DNA of 64,000 nt from Cavia porcellus (lineage: Eukaryota; Chordata; Mammalia; Rodentia; Caviidae), in the NCBI RefSeq assembly GCF_034190915.1, contig NW_026947484.1:72433482-72497481 (forward strand). The letters run 5' to 3'. The notes beneath the pieces were generated by a model that did not search any database, had not been told where the DNA came from, and saw only the letters and a program-made list of their open reading frames with translations. Each line of letters opens with the position of its first letter. The stretch's first letter is position 1. A program made the translations under genes and the position numbers. Positions 1-12,480 of this stretch are shown here, piece after piece.

Positions 1-1903
1 AGCCAGCATCATACTAAATGGCCAAAAATTGAAAGCCTTTACTTTAAAATCGGGCACAAGACAAAGGATGTCCTTTATCACCACTCCTATTTAATATAGT
101 ACTGGAAGTACTAGCCAGAGCAATTAGGCAAGAAAGAGAAATAAAAGGTGTAAAGATAGGAAAAGAAGAAGTTAAATTATCATTGTTTGCAGATGACATG
201 ATACTCTACATAGAAGACCCCCTAAACTCCATTGAAATACTCTTAGATACAATAAATAAATTCAGTAATGTGGCTGGATACAAAATCAATACTCAGAAAT
301 CAGTAGCATTCCTATACACGAACAACAAAATTACAGAGAGGGAAATAAGAGAAACTGGACTATTCACATTAGCAAGCAAAAAAATGAAATATTTAGGAAT
401 TACTCTTACGAAAGAAGTGAAAGACTTATACAGTGAAAATTATAATACACTGAAAAAGGAAATTGAAGATGATCTCAGAAAATGGAAAGACATCCCTTGC
501 TCATGGATAGGAAGAACAAACATTGTGAAAATGGCCATTCTCCCAAAACTGTTATACAGATTCAATACAATCCCAATAGAAATACCATCAACATACCTTA
601 TAGATCTAGAGAAATCACTCCTAAATTTCATCTGGAACCAGAAGAGACCTAGAATCGCAAAGGCAATTCTAAGCAGCAAAGACAAAGCAGGAGGCATCAC
701 AATCCCTGACTTGAAGTTATACTACAAAGAACAGTAGTAAAATCAACATGGTATTGGAATCAAAACAGAGCCGAAGATCAGTGGAATAGATTAGAAGATA
801 CAACCACAACTACGAACATACTCAACCACCTTATCTTTGATAAAGGAGCCAAGCAGGTTCACTGGAAGAACGACAGTCTCTTTAATAAATGGTGCTGGAA
901 AAACTGGCTCTCCATTTGCCGAAAACTAAAGCTAGACCCATGTCTATCACCATGTACTAAATTAAAATCTAAATGGGTCAAAGATCTGAATATTAAAACA
1001 GAAACACTAAATCTATTGGAAGACAAAGTGGGTAGAAACCTTGAAGACATAGGAGTAGGTAGAGAATTCATGAACAGGACTCAAACCGCATGGGAAATAC
1101 TTCCCAGAATCAATAACTGGGACCACTTCTTATTTAAAAGTTTCTGCATGTCAAAAGAAATCTCCAGCATAGTGAAAAGAAAACCCACAAACTGGGAAAA
1201 GATTTTAGTGAACTCTCTCTCAGACAAGGGCCTCTTGTCTAAAACATATAAAGAATTAAAGAAACTCAGACCTCCAAAATTCAAAGATCCAATCCAAAAA
1301 TGGGCATCTGAGATGAATACGCATTTCTCAGATGAAGAAATGCAAATGGCAAATAAATACATGAAAAAATGCTCATCATCATTGGTCATTAGAGAAATGC
1401 AAATTAAAACCACACTGAGATACCATCTCACTCCTGAAAGAATGGCCAGGATCAAGAAAACCGACAACAAATGCTGGAGAGGCTGTGGGGAAAAAGGAAC
1501 TCTCCTGCACTGCTGGTGGGAGTGTAGACTGGTACAGCCTTTGTGGAGATCTGTCTGGAGATTTCTCAAAAAGTTGGGACTGGAAATCCCATTTATTCCA
1601 GCTATTCCACTTCTAGGCATATTCCCAGAAGAACTGAAAGCATCATACCACAGTGATATATGTGCACCTATGTTTATAGCAGCACAATTTGTAATCGCCA
1701 GATCTTGGAAACAACCCAAGTGTCCATCAAGTGAGGAATGGATAAAAAAGTTGTGGTATTTCTATACAATGGAGTATTATTCAGCTATAAAGAAGGATCA
1801 CATTGAGATATTTATCAATAAATGGGCGCAGCTTGAGACCATACTCATAAGTGAAATAAATCAATCTCGCATACGTGAATACCGAATAGTTTCCCTAATG
1901 TAA
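1..1903 (+). pseudogene. L1 ORF2 remnant (reverse transcriptase to C-terminus)
   Basis: The frame at 183-737 contains [12 protein letters not shown], the FADD metal-binding block of L1 reverse transcriptase, and the conserved downstream [18 protein letters not shown] frameshift and stop codons after KLYYKEQ (about 737) break it. A second open stretch at 1016-1903 holds the C-terminal region with the zinc-knuckle-like [18 protein letters not shown] and the terminal [15 protein letters not shown] tandem stop also precedes the first frame. A dead copy. Confidence 0.92.
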
Positions 1904-2215
1904 GTAATGATTCAAATATATAAAAATATGTGGTAATCATGATTCCCCATTAGGTGGCCTTGAAGCCTTATAAAGTTTTCACTCATTAATTAGAAAGGCT
2001 TTATTCTGGGCTTCTTGATATGAAAATATTTGAAACTAGAGTATATGAAGTTTTATCCAAATATTTCAAGGAAAAAGACACTATGGTAACTACTATTAAG
2101 TTGGGTTATATGGTGCTGAAGTACTAGGTTGTTGAAACAGTCATGCTGTGACCTCTATTGTTATATTGTTATGTCCTGTTTTATCTCAATCTCCCCCTTA
2201 TTGTTTTAAAAAAAT
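1..2215 (+). mobile_element. LINE-1, 3' part (ORF2 remnant and 3' UTR)
   Basis: Left edge cuts into the element. ORF2 runs to about 1903, then a 3' UTR with ATGATTCCCCATTA-type sequence and a T-rich end near 2200. The same 3' UTR start is seen at about 45.84 and 54.68 kb. Not autonomous: the reading frame is broken. Confidence 0.9.
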
Positions 2216-2700
2216 TATTTAGTCATTTCTTATGTTTGTCTTAATTAAAGAAAAAATTCAAAAAATTAGGATATATAAATAGTAACTCTTTTTGATTTCC
2301 TATTAACTTGTTTTGAAGTCCTGTAGTACTCCCACGATCTTGTTTTGACTGATTAGACTCTGTTCCATTCTATATGATAGTATCAAGTTTGAAGACATAG
2401 GCAACTACTTTGAAGACAATAAGATTCACTAAGATACCCATTCTGGTTTGACTATTGTCTTCTTTGGAAGTCCGGTAATGTTTACAATGCCTAAGTTTTA
2501 TTGGTCTTGTTCTCTACTGTTTTGTCCAACTTTATAATATCTAATGAGATAGACAATTCTTTTTTAAGGAAACAAGGGACAACGTTGATAACCATTGTTG
2601 ATAAACTTGTACTCTGTTCTACACCATGTGCTATGTCTATCCTTGGTATTGACTGACAGCTTTGTTTTGCCATATTTGACTGTATTCTTCCCCCCCCCAA
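2216..2700 (+). mobile_element. older L1-type 3' UTR fragment
   Basis: Resembles the 3' UTR at 17040-17440 (CTATTAACTT, ATAGTATCAAG, GGCAACTACT and AAGATATCCATTC-type blocks in the same order). It follows directly on the left-edge L1 and appears to be an earlier, more diverged insertion in the same orientation. Confidence 0.6.
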
Positions 2701-3140
2701 AAAAAGTAATAAGCACTAAGGAGTAATAAAATCCAAAATGTGTAAATTTTGTTGTAAAAAAGAGAGGGGAAAAAAAAAAAGAAAAAGAGCTCTAACAGAT
2801 ATAACAGCAAGTGTGTTTAGGGGTGTTAAATAGCTGACTATATCAATGTTTTTGGATCATTGAACACAGCTGTTTGCAGTCTCCCTGTTTGAATGTCCAC
2901 CTTGTATTGTATTCTTTGATACTGTGATATGAGGAACTATTTTCAAGATGATAATATATAATCTACTAACAGGTGATTTCTTACTGTTATGTTTTTTGGG
3001 GTTTTTTTTGTTTTGTTTTGTTTTTTTGTAGTTCTGTATTACGTGTACCCTTACACCGCTTTGGTTTGTTTTGTGTTTTTCTCTTTTTCCTCTTAAATAA
3101 AAAATAAATAAATAAATAAATAAATAAATAAAAAGAGGCT
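2700..3140 (+). mobile_element. L1 3' end with AAAT-rich tail
   Basis: 2875-3095 matches the short L1 tail at 30183-30371 (TTTGCAGTCT, CTGTTTG, GTGATTTCTTACT and a final TCTTAAATAAA in order). It ends in an (AAAT)n tract at 3095-3134, typical of a microsatellite grown from a poly(A) tail. Confidence 0.6.
3095..3134 (+). repeat. (AAAT)n microsatellite
   Basis: About eight uninterrupted AAAT units at the end of an L1 3' UTR; followed shortly by a G-run at about 3149-3159. Confidence 0.95.
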
Positions 3141-3159
3141 GGAGGAAAGGGGGGGGGGG

Positions 3160-4110
3160 ACAAAGAAACCTGCAGAGCCATCAAACTTGTTGACCCGAGT
3201 CTGGAAACTGTATTGCTGTCCACTTAGCTCTGACAATCTCGGGAGTTCCTGGTGTTTCTCAAATTACTCCCATCCTACAGACTGACATTATCTCAGAGTG
3301 GCACATCTGCAGCAATATTTGGGGAAGAAAGTGGACAGTTAATTATCCCAGGACAGCTTGTTTTCGCTAGTGGGTGCGAAGGGGTCAAGAGTTACAAGAA
3401 GCTGAAACTTAAGTTTTACAAAGATCTGATATCTAACTCATTTGATGCATACAGAACAAAAGGAAAGCACCGATTGGGGTTTGGGCCATAGTATTTCCCG
3501 GTAATTTCTTTGAAGCTAAACAGTTCTTAAAATTTGGGGCAGGCTCATTTTATGACAGATCATCACCAGGTCGGGAGGAGGTCACCAGAAACCCAAATTC
3601 TTTATGGCCTAGATAGATAGATGAGGGGAGAGGGAGGCAATAAGGCGCCATACAGAACAGAAAATGGCGGTTATGTGTCAAGGTCAGGGTAAAGGGTTAA
3701 ACTCATACGCAAATCTCTCTGCACACAAGCAGGTTACTTTAAACAAGTATAAATTAATGGGCCATTCTAGTTTTCTTTAGCCCTTTAGCGGAGAATAGAG
3801 GCGCCTAACAGTGATTAACAACCCTTGTTCTTGTTTTAGCACAACTTCTGTAGTTTGGAGAGGGCAACAATGGTTAACATATCAGTTAGGTGAGATTCTT
3901 GCAATTCTTTACAGAGGAGAGTATTGCTCAACATATCAGTTAGGTCACTTAACATATCAGTTAGGGAAAAAGGATAAAAAAAACACATTTAGTAAGCCAC
4001 TCTACAGGTTTGCTATAATACACATATAACGAAGCTATTTTCTTAGAGTACAACACCTCTATTAGATAGCAAGGTGACCCACAAAGTAGTAAAGCAGCTG
4101 GATATCATGG
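3160..4110. other. unassigned intergenic segment, possibly an old LTR
   Basis: No gene found. Higher in GC than its flanks, with three 15-bp direct repeats (3876-3965). Read on the minus strand it has some LTR character (enhancer-like repeats, then GGCGCC-containing blocks), but I see no clear TG...CA ends, primer site or target duplication. A 79-codon open frame at 3252-3491 matches nothing I know. Confidence 0.3.
3876..3965. repeat. three copies of AACATATCAGTTAGG
   Basis: Perfect 15-bp copies at 3876-3890, 3930-3944 and 3951-3965. The spacing is uneven (54 and 21 bp), unlike a simple tandem repeat and more like repeated protein-binding elements. Confidence 0.95.
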
Positions 4111-6002
4111 GTGGGAATCAGAGAGTCACCCCTTCTGGGGCACCCAGATCTGTCTGGGGTCCCCAGGCCCCTGGTGTTCATGGGTGGGGCTCACCCTGTC
4201 TGGTTTCTGCCTGTGGTGAGAATGTGGGCCGGCTCGCTGCCTTTTAGGGCAGGGGCATAGCAGTGATTCCTAGTTAGACATTTGTCCGGGTAACTGGGAA
4301 GGAATGACCTAATTTATACAAGAGTCAGCAGCCTTGCGTTTTCTTCTTTAGTGGCGCATACATGTGATCACAGCTGTTCCTTGTCATCCTCAGGGTCAGG
4401 GTATTTGTTGATAATGCAGATTCCAGAGCCCCATTTTAGGCTGGCTGGACCAGCATCTCCACGGAGAGGTGCCCCTGAATGTACACTCTGAACTAGTTTC
4501 CCTGGGCACTTTTAGGACCATAATTAAGATCAGAAGTCAAGTCTTCCATGACTCGCTGTTACTCATGGGATGCTCTGCTTGGAATATCCTGTAGGCCTCT
4601 TGTAAGAAAATACTTTCCTATTCTCTTTCAAATTTCAAGGTCATTTCCTTTGTGAAATATTAACTACTATCTTTTGCCCTCTGTAATCTCTGCCTACCAT
4701 ATACCCTACACATACATTTCCCCCTTTAGACACACTTAACTATGTATATATTTGACATAAAATTGCTATGTGGGCTTATCCACACACATTGCCTGCCACC
4801 CCAGAGTGAAAGTTCCTCAAAGAGATGAGTTTTTCAAACTCTCAGAACTACCCCTGTCTGATGTCTAGTGTGCTCTTGATGAAATGTTATGTGAATAATT
4901 ATTATTTAAAACTTTAATCTCATGATTAGTAAATTAAATATGGCTCACTAGCATATTATTTTGGCTTTTTGCATGTATGGATTTCTAACTTTCAAAAGCT
5001 ATTTTAAAATCTGAATTTTCACAAAGACATTAGAGGGAAACCTTATTGATGAACAATTTATTTTTATTTAATTGTGCAGTGTTAAATGGTCTGCGGTACC
5101 ACAAATGACAGTAGAGAAACTTTTCTGTGTGTGATAATTAGTTATTTATTGGTACATATATTTATCTGTAAACTCAGCTTTACACAAAGAATTAAAGAAA
5201 GCATAATTTACATTTTAAATGACAGAATAACAAAATAATAGACCAGACCCATTATTTTAAACAGAATAATTCCAAGAAAGAAATACAAATATGTAGACAT
5301 ATTAGCACAGCTTAACTTTCAAACTTGGTTTGACACATTACCTATTATTCAAGACATAAGTCTTCACTGCTATGCTGTGTATATGTATTGCGCCTAGGCT
5401 ATGTAAAACATTTATCACATCAACTTAAAACTGCAATTATTAATATTTATCTCAAGAGGAATATGAATTTGAGTACTTAAAAGAAACAAGTAGCCTATAT
5501 GAATACTTTATCATTTCTACACATAAAATCAGAAGAATGATGTAGGTTGAGACAATTTTCAAACAAGGCTTCAAAAATACACATTAGACTGCAGTTTTTA
5601 AAAAGTGGTGCCCTTCACCATCAAAGGTACAAATGATAGAAAATAAAAAATCGCACTAATTTTTTTCAACTTGCCTAACATCACTCATGAGCGATTGAAT
5701 CTACAAGTGTATCTTAAACTGAATACCCCTTTGAAGGACTGAAGTTGGCATTTAGAAAAAAAGAAACATTCCAGTGATCCCTGAAGACACTGAGAAACCC
5801 CAAGCTCTTCTAGCAGTCTATCTGGCAGTTGCAGTGGCACAATGGAAAACTATTAGCAAACATGGCGGACAGCTATCATGGGCAGAGAGAGCCAGCAGAT
5901 CTCTGCCAGGTGCTACCATAAGAACGCTGCTTCCTGAGGGCAGACTGCAGGAGAGGACATGCAGCCAGGTAAGCTCTGTGCACCTGTAGGCTACAAAGCT
6001 AT
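4111..6002. other. intergenic sequence without recognised gene
   Basis: No coding exon or clear repeat recognised. 4130-4300 is relatively GC-rich (CCCCTTCTGGGGCACC region). About 4780-4850 faintly resembles the L2/MIR 3' end. 4880-5700 is very AT-rich unique-looking DNA. 5774-6002 is more balanced and unidentified; it ends where the first half-L1 copy begins. Confidence 0.4.
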
Positions 6003-7390
6003 CTTTCAAAATTGATGGAAAAATAAGGTACTTCCATAAAAAAGAACAAATGAAGGAATTCATGACTACCAAACTAACCTTACAGAAAGTGTAAAAGGGT
6101 ATTCTAGAGAGATAAAGATGACCACGATTCCAGGAACAGCAGCAGAGGAGGATCGCCAAACAAGACAGGCAGTTGAATGAAGGGGAAAAGGTGGAGGGCC
6201 AACAACAGGAGGATAGCAGGGCAGAGACAAACCAATGGATACCAGTGGTAATCATTAATGTAGATGGCCTCAGGTCAGCAATAAAAAGAAACACAGGGAG
6301 AGTGGATCAAGAAACAAGATTTGTCAGTATACTGTATATAAGAAACACATTTAACTGGAAAGGAAGTTCACAGACTGAGAAATCAAAGGAGAAGAAACAA
6401 TTGTTCCATGTGACAGGAGACCAGAAAAAAAACAAGAGCAACTTGCCCATCAACCACAGAATGGATAAGAAAGAAATGGTATTTTCATGCAGTGGAAAGA
6501 TACCCAGCTATAAAGTAGAATGATCTCAAGGTTCCTGTAGGTAAACGGATGCAACTGGAGATCATGTTCATGGCTGAAACAGTTCAAACTCATACACATG
6601 AACCTAGCATAAGAAACAGAAGGAGTTAATGGGATCCAAAAGCAAAATAGTTATTGTAAGAGTGACAGGGAAGGAAATACCTGGGAGGGAAAAATGGTAA
6701 CTACTGTTTATTTCTTATTGTCTTGTCTTGAACTTTGTATGGCTTTCACAATTTTGTTAGGTTTGGCTTTGTTCTATCTTGTTTTGTTAGATTTTACTTT
6801 GTCTGATGGTATGGGCAGCTATTTTGAACATAATGGGATATATTATGGTAATGATTGGTTTCCTATTTTATTGTTTTGAAATCTTATAATGCTTTCATTC
6901 ATTTGTTTAATTGGTTTTATTGTTTTTTATTATGTGTAATGGTATATACAGTTATTTTGAAGAAAGCCAGATATTATGGTAGCCATTGCTGATTTCCTGT
7001 CATTGTTTTGAAGTCTTATCATGCTTTTATTCTTTTATTTTAATTGATACTATTCTGTTATGTTTTATTTGATTTTATTACGTGTGATGGTATGGACAAC
7101 TTTTTTGAGGAAAATGAGATATTATAGTAGCCATTGTTCATTTCCTATTAGCTGGTTTTGAAGTCCTGTAATGCTTTCATTCTTTTGATTGGTTTTATAC
7201 TATTTTGTTATGTTTGATATTATTGTGTGTGAAGGAATGGTCACCTATTTCGAAGAAAACAAGAGACTTACGGTAGCTACTGTTGATATCCTGTTGTCTT
7301 GTTTTGAAGTCTTATGTTGCTTGCATTGTTTTGTTCTGATTTACTTTGTTCTGTTTTGTTTTGTTTTATTCTCCTCAAAATAAAAAAAAA
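6003..7390 (+). mobile_element. half-L1 (HAL1-like) copy A, 5' truncated
   Basis: Starts inside the ORF1 C-terminal domain (KIRYFHKKEQMKEF-like region at about 6025-6090). Continues with an ORF2 start-like stretch (IINVDGLRSAIKR, 6240-6300) and, after a junction near 6443, the ORF2 tail (CPSTTEWIRKKWYF, about 6441-6485). The 3' UTR has four tandem ~145-bp modules and ends CAAAATAAAAAAAAA. AAAGCTAT flanks both ends (5995-6002 and 7388-7395), a possible but short target duplication. The middle ~1,100 codons of ORF2 are absent. Confidence 0.75.
6690..7380 (+). repeat. ~145-bp tandem modules in 3' UTR of copy A
   Basis: The block (T/G)ATGGTATGG-CA followed by TATTTTGAAGAAAA, then GTTTTGAAGTC and GCTTTCATTC, recurs. 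Marker starts are at about 6805, 6938, 7086 and 7231, so spacings are 133, 148 and 145 bp. Confidence 0.85.
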
Positions 7391-8190
7391 GCTATTACCA
7401 AACAAGACTGTAGCCACCAGGATGCCAGGGGCGGAACACATAATTTTGTTTGATATCTGTAATATTATTACTATTTTCTGCAAGTTGAACAATATATATT
7501 TGGTAAAATAAGCAGTGTTGCTTCTTAAAACCAAAGAAGTACAAGGCAAAGAGAACTGAAGTAATTAGCAAAGTCATGCCTAATTTAAATGCTAAGACAG
7601 ACATTAGATAAACTCTATATGGGCTTATATTGACTTCTTTTTTAATGAGGGCAGGAATTTCATGAGTGAACACAAAGATTTTGTACAACTTTTTGTGTGA
7701 TAATTTTTCCCAAGTATGTTAAAATGAAAAATACTTTCATAAAAGACTGCAAAATTGATGTGAATGACATAAAGAGATCTCTGACTGCACTTAAACCTTT
7801 CAGATTTATTTTATGGCCATATTTCTGAAGCACTGCTATCTGTAAAGCCAGCTATTGCACTGTTCTCAGACAAGATCACAATGCTGGAAGGTTTGCGCTA
7901 GGCATAAATTACTCCAAAATACATGAGTCGCCAAGCCTGGCTCATCCTTCATGGTTCTAAGAAGATACAGTTTATGAATTGAAACAAGTAGTCATGCTGA
8001 TTTTCCCATCTTTTAATCCTCATCCTGAAATAACAACAGCGTTTCCCACCTTCACCTGCCTATGCATCGTGGTCAAGGCTTTCAAAGTGCTTCATAAGCA
8101 CGGAGCCAAGAAGCACGTAGCTCCAGTGTGGCTGGAGCCAACTCTTCCTGAATGAAAAATGAAACAGAAAACAAGGCTCTGAAAAGTTTC
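7391..8190. other. intergenic unique-looking sequence
   Basis: AT-rich DNA between two L1-type elements. No gene or repeat recognised; the short open frames here are not supported by any known similarity. Confidence 0.5.
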
Positions 8191-8199
8191 TCAAATGCT

Positions 8200-11100
8200 C
8201 CTGGATAGGCAATTTCCACCAAACAACATCAAAATACATCTTTTTCTCAGTTGCACACAGCACATTCTCTAAAATAGAGCATATACTAGCCTGTACAATA
8301 TACTTAAGTAAATGCAAAGGAGTTAAAGTATCCCATGCATGTTATCTGCCTATAATGCAATTAAATTGACAATTAATGGCAAAAGAAATGGCAAAAACTT
8401 CATAAACACATGAAAATTAAATATTATCCTCCTAAGCAACCAATGGATCACAGATGAAATTAAAGAAGAAATTAAACAATATCTACAATCAAGTTAAAAT
8501 GCAAATACTATATTTCTATGAGACACAATAAAAGCAGTCTTAAGAGGGAAATTTATAGCAGTGAATTCTCATATCAGAAAAACAGAATGAGCATAAATAA
8601 CCTAATGCTGTAACTCAAGCTTTTAGAAAAAGAAGTCAAACACAAAGCTCATACAAGAAAGATATTATGAAGATCAGAGCAGAAAGTAATGTAATGGAGA
8701 CTAAGAAAACAATGCAAAGAATTAATGAATCAAAGAGCTGATTCTTTTAAAGAATAAATAGAATTGAAAAACTCAGCCAACCTTATCAAAAAAGGGAAAA
8801 AACCCTCAAATTCATGTAATGAGGAATGAAAAGTATGACATCACTACAGATCCTATGAAAATTCAGATTATCAATACCTACTTGGAAAATCTTTACTCAC
8901 ATAGGATGAAAAACAGAATAAATGGACAGATTCCTAGAAACATATGAATTACCAAAGATGAATCAAGAACACATAAAAATTCTATGTAACCCAATATCAG
9001 TTAATGAAATTGAAATTCTAATTAAAAACATACCAACCAGGTCCTGATGAATTCATGGCTGAATTCTACAAGAAATTTAGAGAAGATTTAATGTCAATAC
9101 TCCTCAAACTCTTTAATGAAATTGAAGGGGAAATAATCTTCCCTTACTCATTCCTGAGAGGCAAATAGTATACCAAAACCAGACAAAGACCCAAATAGAA
9201 AAGAGAACTACAAGCCAATCTCCCTAATGAATATAGATGCAAAAAGCTTCAAATTCTAGCAAACAGAATACAAAAAAATCATCAAGAAGATTATACACCA
9301 TGAGCAACTGGGAATCATCCCAGGAATGCAGGGATGGTTCCACATATGCAAATCAATAAATGTAATATATCATGTCAACTTGAACCAAAGATAAAAATCA
9401 CATTATCATCTAGATGTAGAGAAAGCTTTTGATAAAGTCCAACACTCACTCATGATAAAAACCCTGGAGAAAATCAGAATACATAGTCTACCTCAATCTG
9501 ATAAAAGCTATCTGTGACAAACCAACAGCCAACATCATAATAAGTGGACAAAAACTGAAAGCGTTCACTCTAAAATCAAGAACAAAACAAAGATGTCCAC
9601 CATCACCACTCCTATTCAATATAGTTCGGGAAGTATTAGTCAGAGCAATTAGACAAGAGAGAAAAATAAAAGAAATAAGGATAAGAAAGGAAGAAGTTAA
9701 ATTATCATTATTCACAGATGACATGATACTCTACATAGAAGACCTCAAAAACTCCACCAAACGACAAAGAGAGTTAATAAGCAAATTCAGCAGCAAAGCT
9801 GGATAAAATGTCAACACTCAAAAATCAATAGCATTAATGTACACAAATAACAAACTCACTGAGAGAAATTAAAGACACCCTTTACAATAACATCCAAAAA
9901 ATTAAATACTTATAAATCAATCTAACAATGGAAGTAAAAGACCTGTACATTGAAAATTATAGTACTCTGAAAAAGGAGATTTAACAGGATATCAAAAAGT
10001 GGAAAGATATCCCTTGCTCATGCATCAGAAGAACCAACATTGTTAAAATGGCCATACTCCCAAAACTGTTTTAAACAGTTCAAACTTTAAAAAAAGTTCA
10101 AACTTTTAAAAACAGTTCAAATTTTAAAAAAAGTTTAAACTGTTCAAAACAGATTTAGAGCAATCCTGATCAAAATACCATTAGCTTGCCTGACAGATCT
10201 AGAGAAAACATTCCTAAAATTCATTTGGAAAAGACCTAGAATACCAAAGACAATCCTGGGCAACAAAGGCAAGGCAGGAGGCATCACAATCCCTGACTTG
10301 AAATTATACTACAAAGCTATTGTGATAAAATCAGCATGGCACTGGAAAAAAAAAACCCAAATGCCCCCAAAAAACAGACATGAGGATCGCTGGAGCAGAT
10401 TAGAAGATGAAGACACAAATACACTCAGGCACCTTATCTTTGACATAAGGACCAAACATGTTCACTGGAAGAAAGGTAGCCTCTTCAATAAATGGTGCTG
10501 GAAAAATTGGCTTTTCACATGCTGAAGACTAAAACTAGAGCCATGTCCATCATCATGTGCTAAACTAAAGCCAAAATGGATTAAAGATCTAAATATTAAA
10601 ACAGAAACACTAAATCAACTAGAAGACAAAGTAGGTAGAAATCTTGAAGACATAGGAGTTAATGAACATAACCCAAACTGCACAGGAAGTACTTCAAAGA
10701 ATCAACAACTGGGATCTCATTTTATTAAAGCTTTTACACATCAAAAGAAATCACCAACAGAGTGAAAATAAAACCCCCACGGATTGGAAAAAACATTTAG
10801 CCAACTGCTCCTCAGACAAAGGACTTCTAACTAGAACAAACAAAGAATTGAAAAACTCAGGACCCCCAAATTCAAAGACTCAATACAAAACATGGCATCT
10901 TAAATAAATATGCAGTACTCAGATGAAGAAATACAAATTTCACATAAATATATGCAAAAATGTTCAATATCACTAGTAATTCAAGAAATGCAAATCGCAG
11001 CAACACTGAGATTCCTTCTTACTGCAGAAAGAATGACTATTATCAAGAAATCAACTAATAACAAATGCCTGTGAGGCTGTGGGGGAAAAGGAAATCTTCT

Positions 11101-11420
11101 CCATTCTTGGTAGGTGTGTGGACTGGTGCAGTCAGTGTGAAAATCAGTGTGGCAATTCCTAAAAAAATTAGGATTAGAGATCCCATTTAACCCAGCTATT
11201 CCCTTTCTGGGTATTTTCCCAGAAGAATTAAAAACATCATACCATGGTGATATATGTGCATTCATGTTTATAAGCAGCACAGTTTATAATAGCTAAATTC
11301 TAGAAACAACTCAAATGTCCATTGACCAAGGAATTGATAGAAAGATGTATTTTTTTTTTTTACAATGGAGTACTACTTAGTAATAAGGAAGGATAGACCC
11401 AAGGTTTTAATAGGGGAATG
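8200..11420 (+). pseudogene. L1 ORF2 remnant, copy 2
   Basis: Recognisable blocks in order: endonuclease C-terminus, the fingers/palm segment with [21 protein letters not shown] sequence (about 9300-9360), the [12 protein letters not shown] block near 9711-9744 (FADD changed to FTDD), the ~10230-10520 [20 protein letters not shown] region, and the terminal cysteine-rich and YNGVLLSNKEG-type end near 11375. No frame stays open for more than about 90 codons. Confidence 0.85.
10070..10160 (+). repeat. local tandem reiteration inside ORF2 remnant
   Basis: AACAGTTCAAACTTTAAAAA-type units are repeated about four times, where other L1 copies have a single CTGTTTTACAGATTC-like passage. Looks like a small tandem expansion after insertion. 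Confidence 0.75.
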
Positions 11421-11523
11421 GATGCAATGGGAGACCATACTCATAAGTGAGATGAGAATCACATGTGGAAACATCGTATTGTCTCCCTCATGTAGGAAAC
11501 CAAAAGAGTAAATAAGATTCAAA

Positions 11524-12136
11524 GGAATTGGAAGAAGCCATGCTGGGTCTGGGAGGAGCACACCAAAGTCAAGAAGCCAATTTGCCTTTCTGGTAAGCCA
11601 CATAAGCCATGTGGGCCCAGGAAAGAGAGAAGCCAGATCACCCCTCCCATGAGTCAATCAATACATTGGTTGAGAATCAACAACTCCCCATCCCAGTAAG
11701 CCACCAGCTGGTTCAGAGGGCAACTGAATGGATAGCAACTGAGGCACAAAAATAACTGAGGACTTGTACTGTTTGATTGGCTTTGCAGGCCTGGGATGGG
11801 CTGTCTGAGCATTTATTAGGAGGGCAACAGTATGCAATAGAGCAAATATGGGGGATTTCCTTCTGTCCTGTTTTGTTTTGTTCCAATTTATTGTTTTGCT
11901 TTATTCAATGTTCTGTTTTGAGTGGTTTTATTCTGTTTTGTTTTATTTGATTTTACTGTGTCTGATGGAATGGACAGCTGCTGTGAAGACAACAAGATAC
12001 ACTCTGGTCACCACTGTTAATTTCCTATTAGCTTGCTTCGAAGTTCTGTACCACGTTCGCTGTTTTGTTTTTATTGGCTTTATTCTGTTTTGTTTCATTG
12101 CATTTTCTTCTCTTTAAAATAAAAAAACTTTTTAAA
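11524..12136 (+). mobile_element. L1/half-L1 3' end inserted in the 3' UTR of copy 2
   Basis: The host 3' UTR sequence breaks at AAGATTCAAA (11514-11523) and resumes at AAGATCCAAA (12137-12146), a 9/10 target duplication. The insert ends in the T-rich module and CTTTAAAATAAAAAAA. Its first ~330 bp (11524-11850) is not L1-like to my eye and is unidentified. Confidence 0.6.
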
Positions 12137-12480
12137 AAGATCCAAAATGTATAATAGCTATTGTGAAAGGGAAGGAAACTGCTGAAGGAAAGAACAACTG
12201 GGATGAGAGAAAGGAAAAAAGACGGAAAAGAAAAGAAAATGATAGATGATGACAGTGATAGAAAGATAGACAAGATAGCTAACTGATTTCTATTATCTCA
12301 TTGAAAAGAATGGTTTGTGCTTATATTGTTTGATCAATTTTTCATGCCTATATTTTGTAAGCTGAATAATTACTTTGAAGATAACAATATGCAATATTTA
12401 CCATTGTTAATCTCCTATTAATCTTCTTTTGAAATTCTGTATCATTGTTTTTATCATTTTTTGTATTTAAAAAATTGTCA

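Larger units (their letters stand above)
8191..12480 (+). mobile_element. LINE-1 copy 2, 5' truncated in the endonuclease domain
   Basis: Decayed ORF2 from the end of the endonuclease region (TTCTCAGTTGC / GCACATTCTC block near 8240) through the reverse transcriptase to the C-terminus. The 3' UTR, starting GATCCAAAATGTATAATAG at 12139, continues to about 12480. A ~610-bp insertion splits the 3' UTR (11524-12136). Many stops and frameshifts: an old, inactive copy. Confidence 0.85.

Noticed and set aside
5774..6294. Possible small genes at 5774-5989 (+) and 5818-6294 (-)
   Set aside because: Overlapping frames on opposite strands partly inside half-L1 copy A; no domain recognised.
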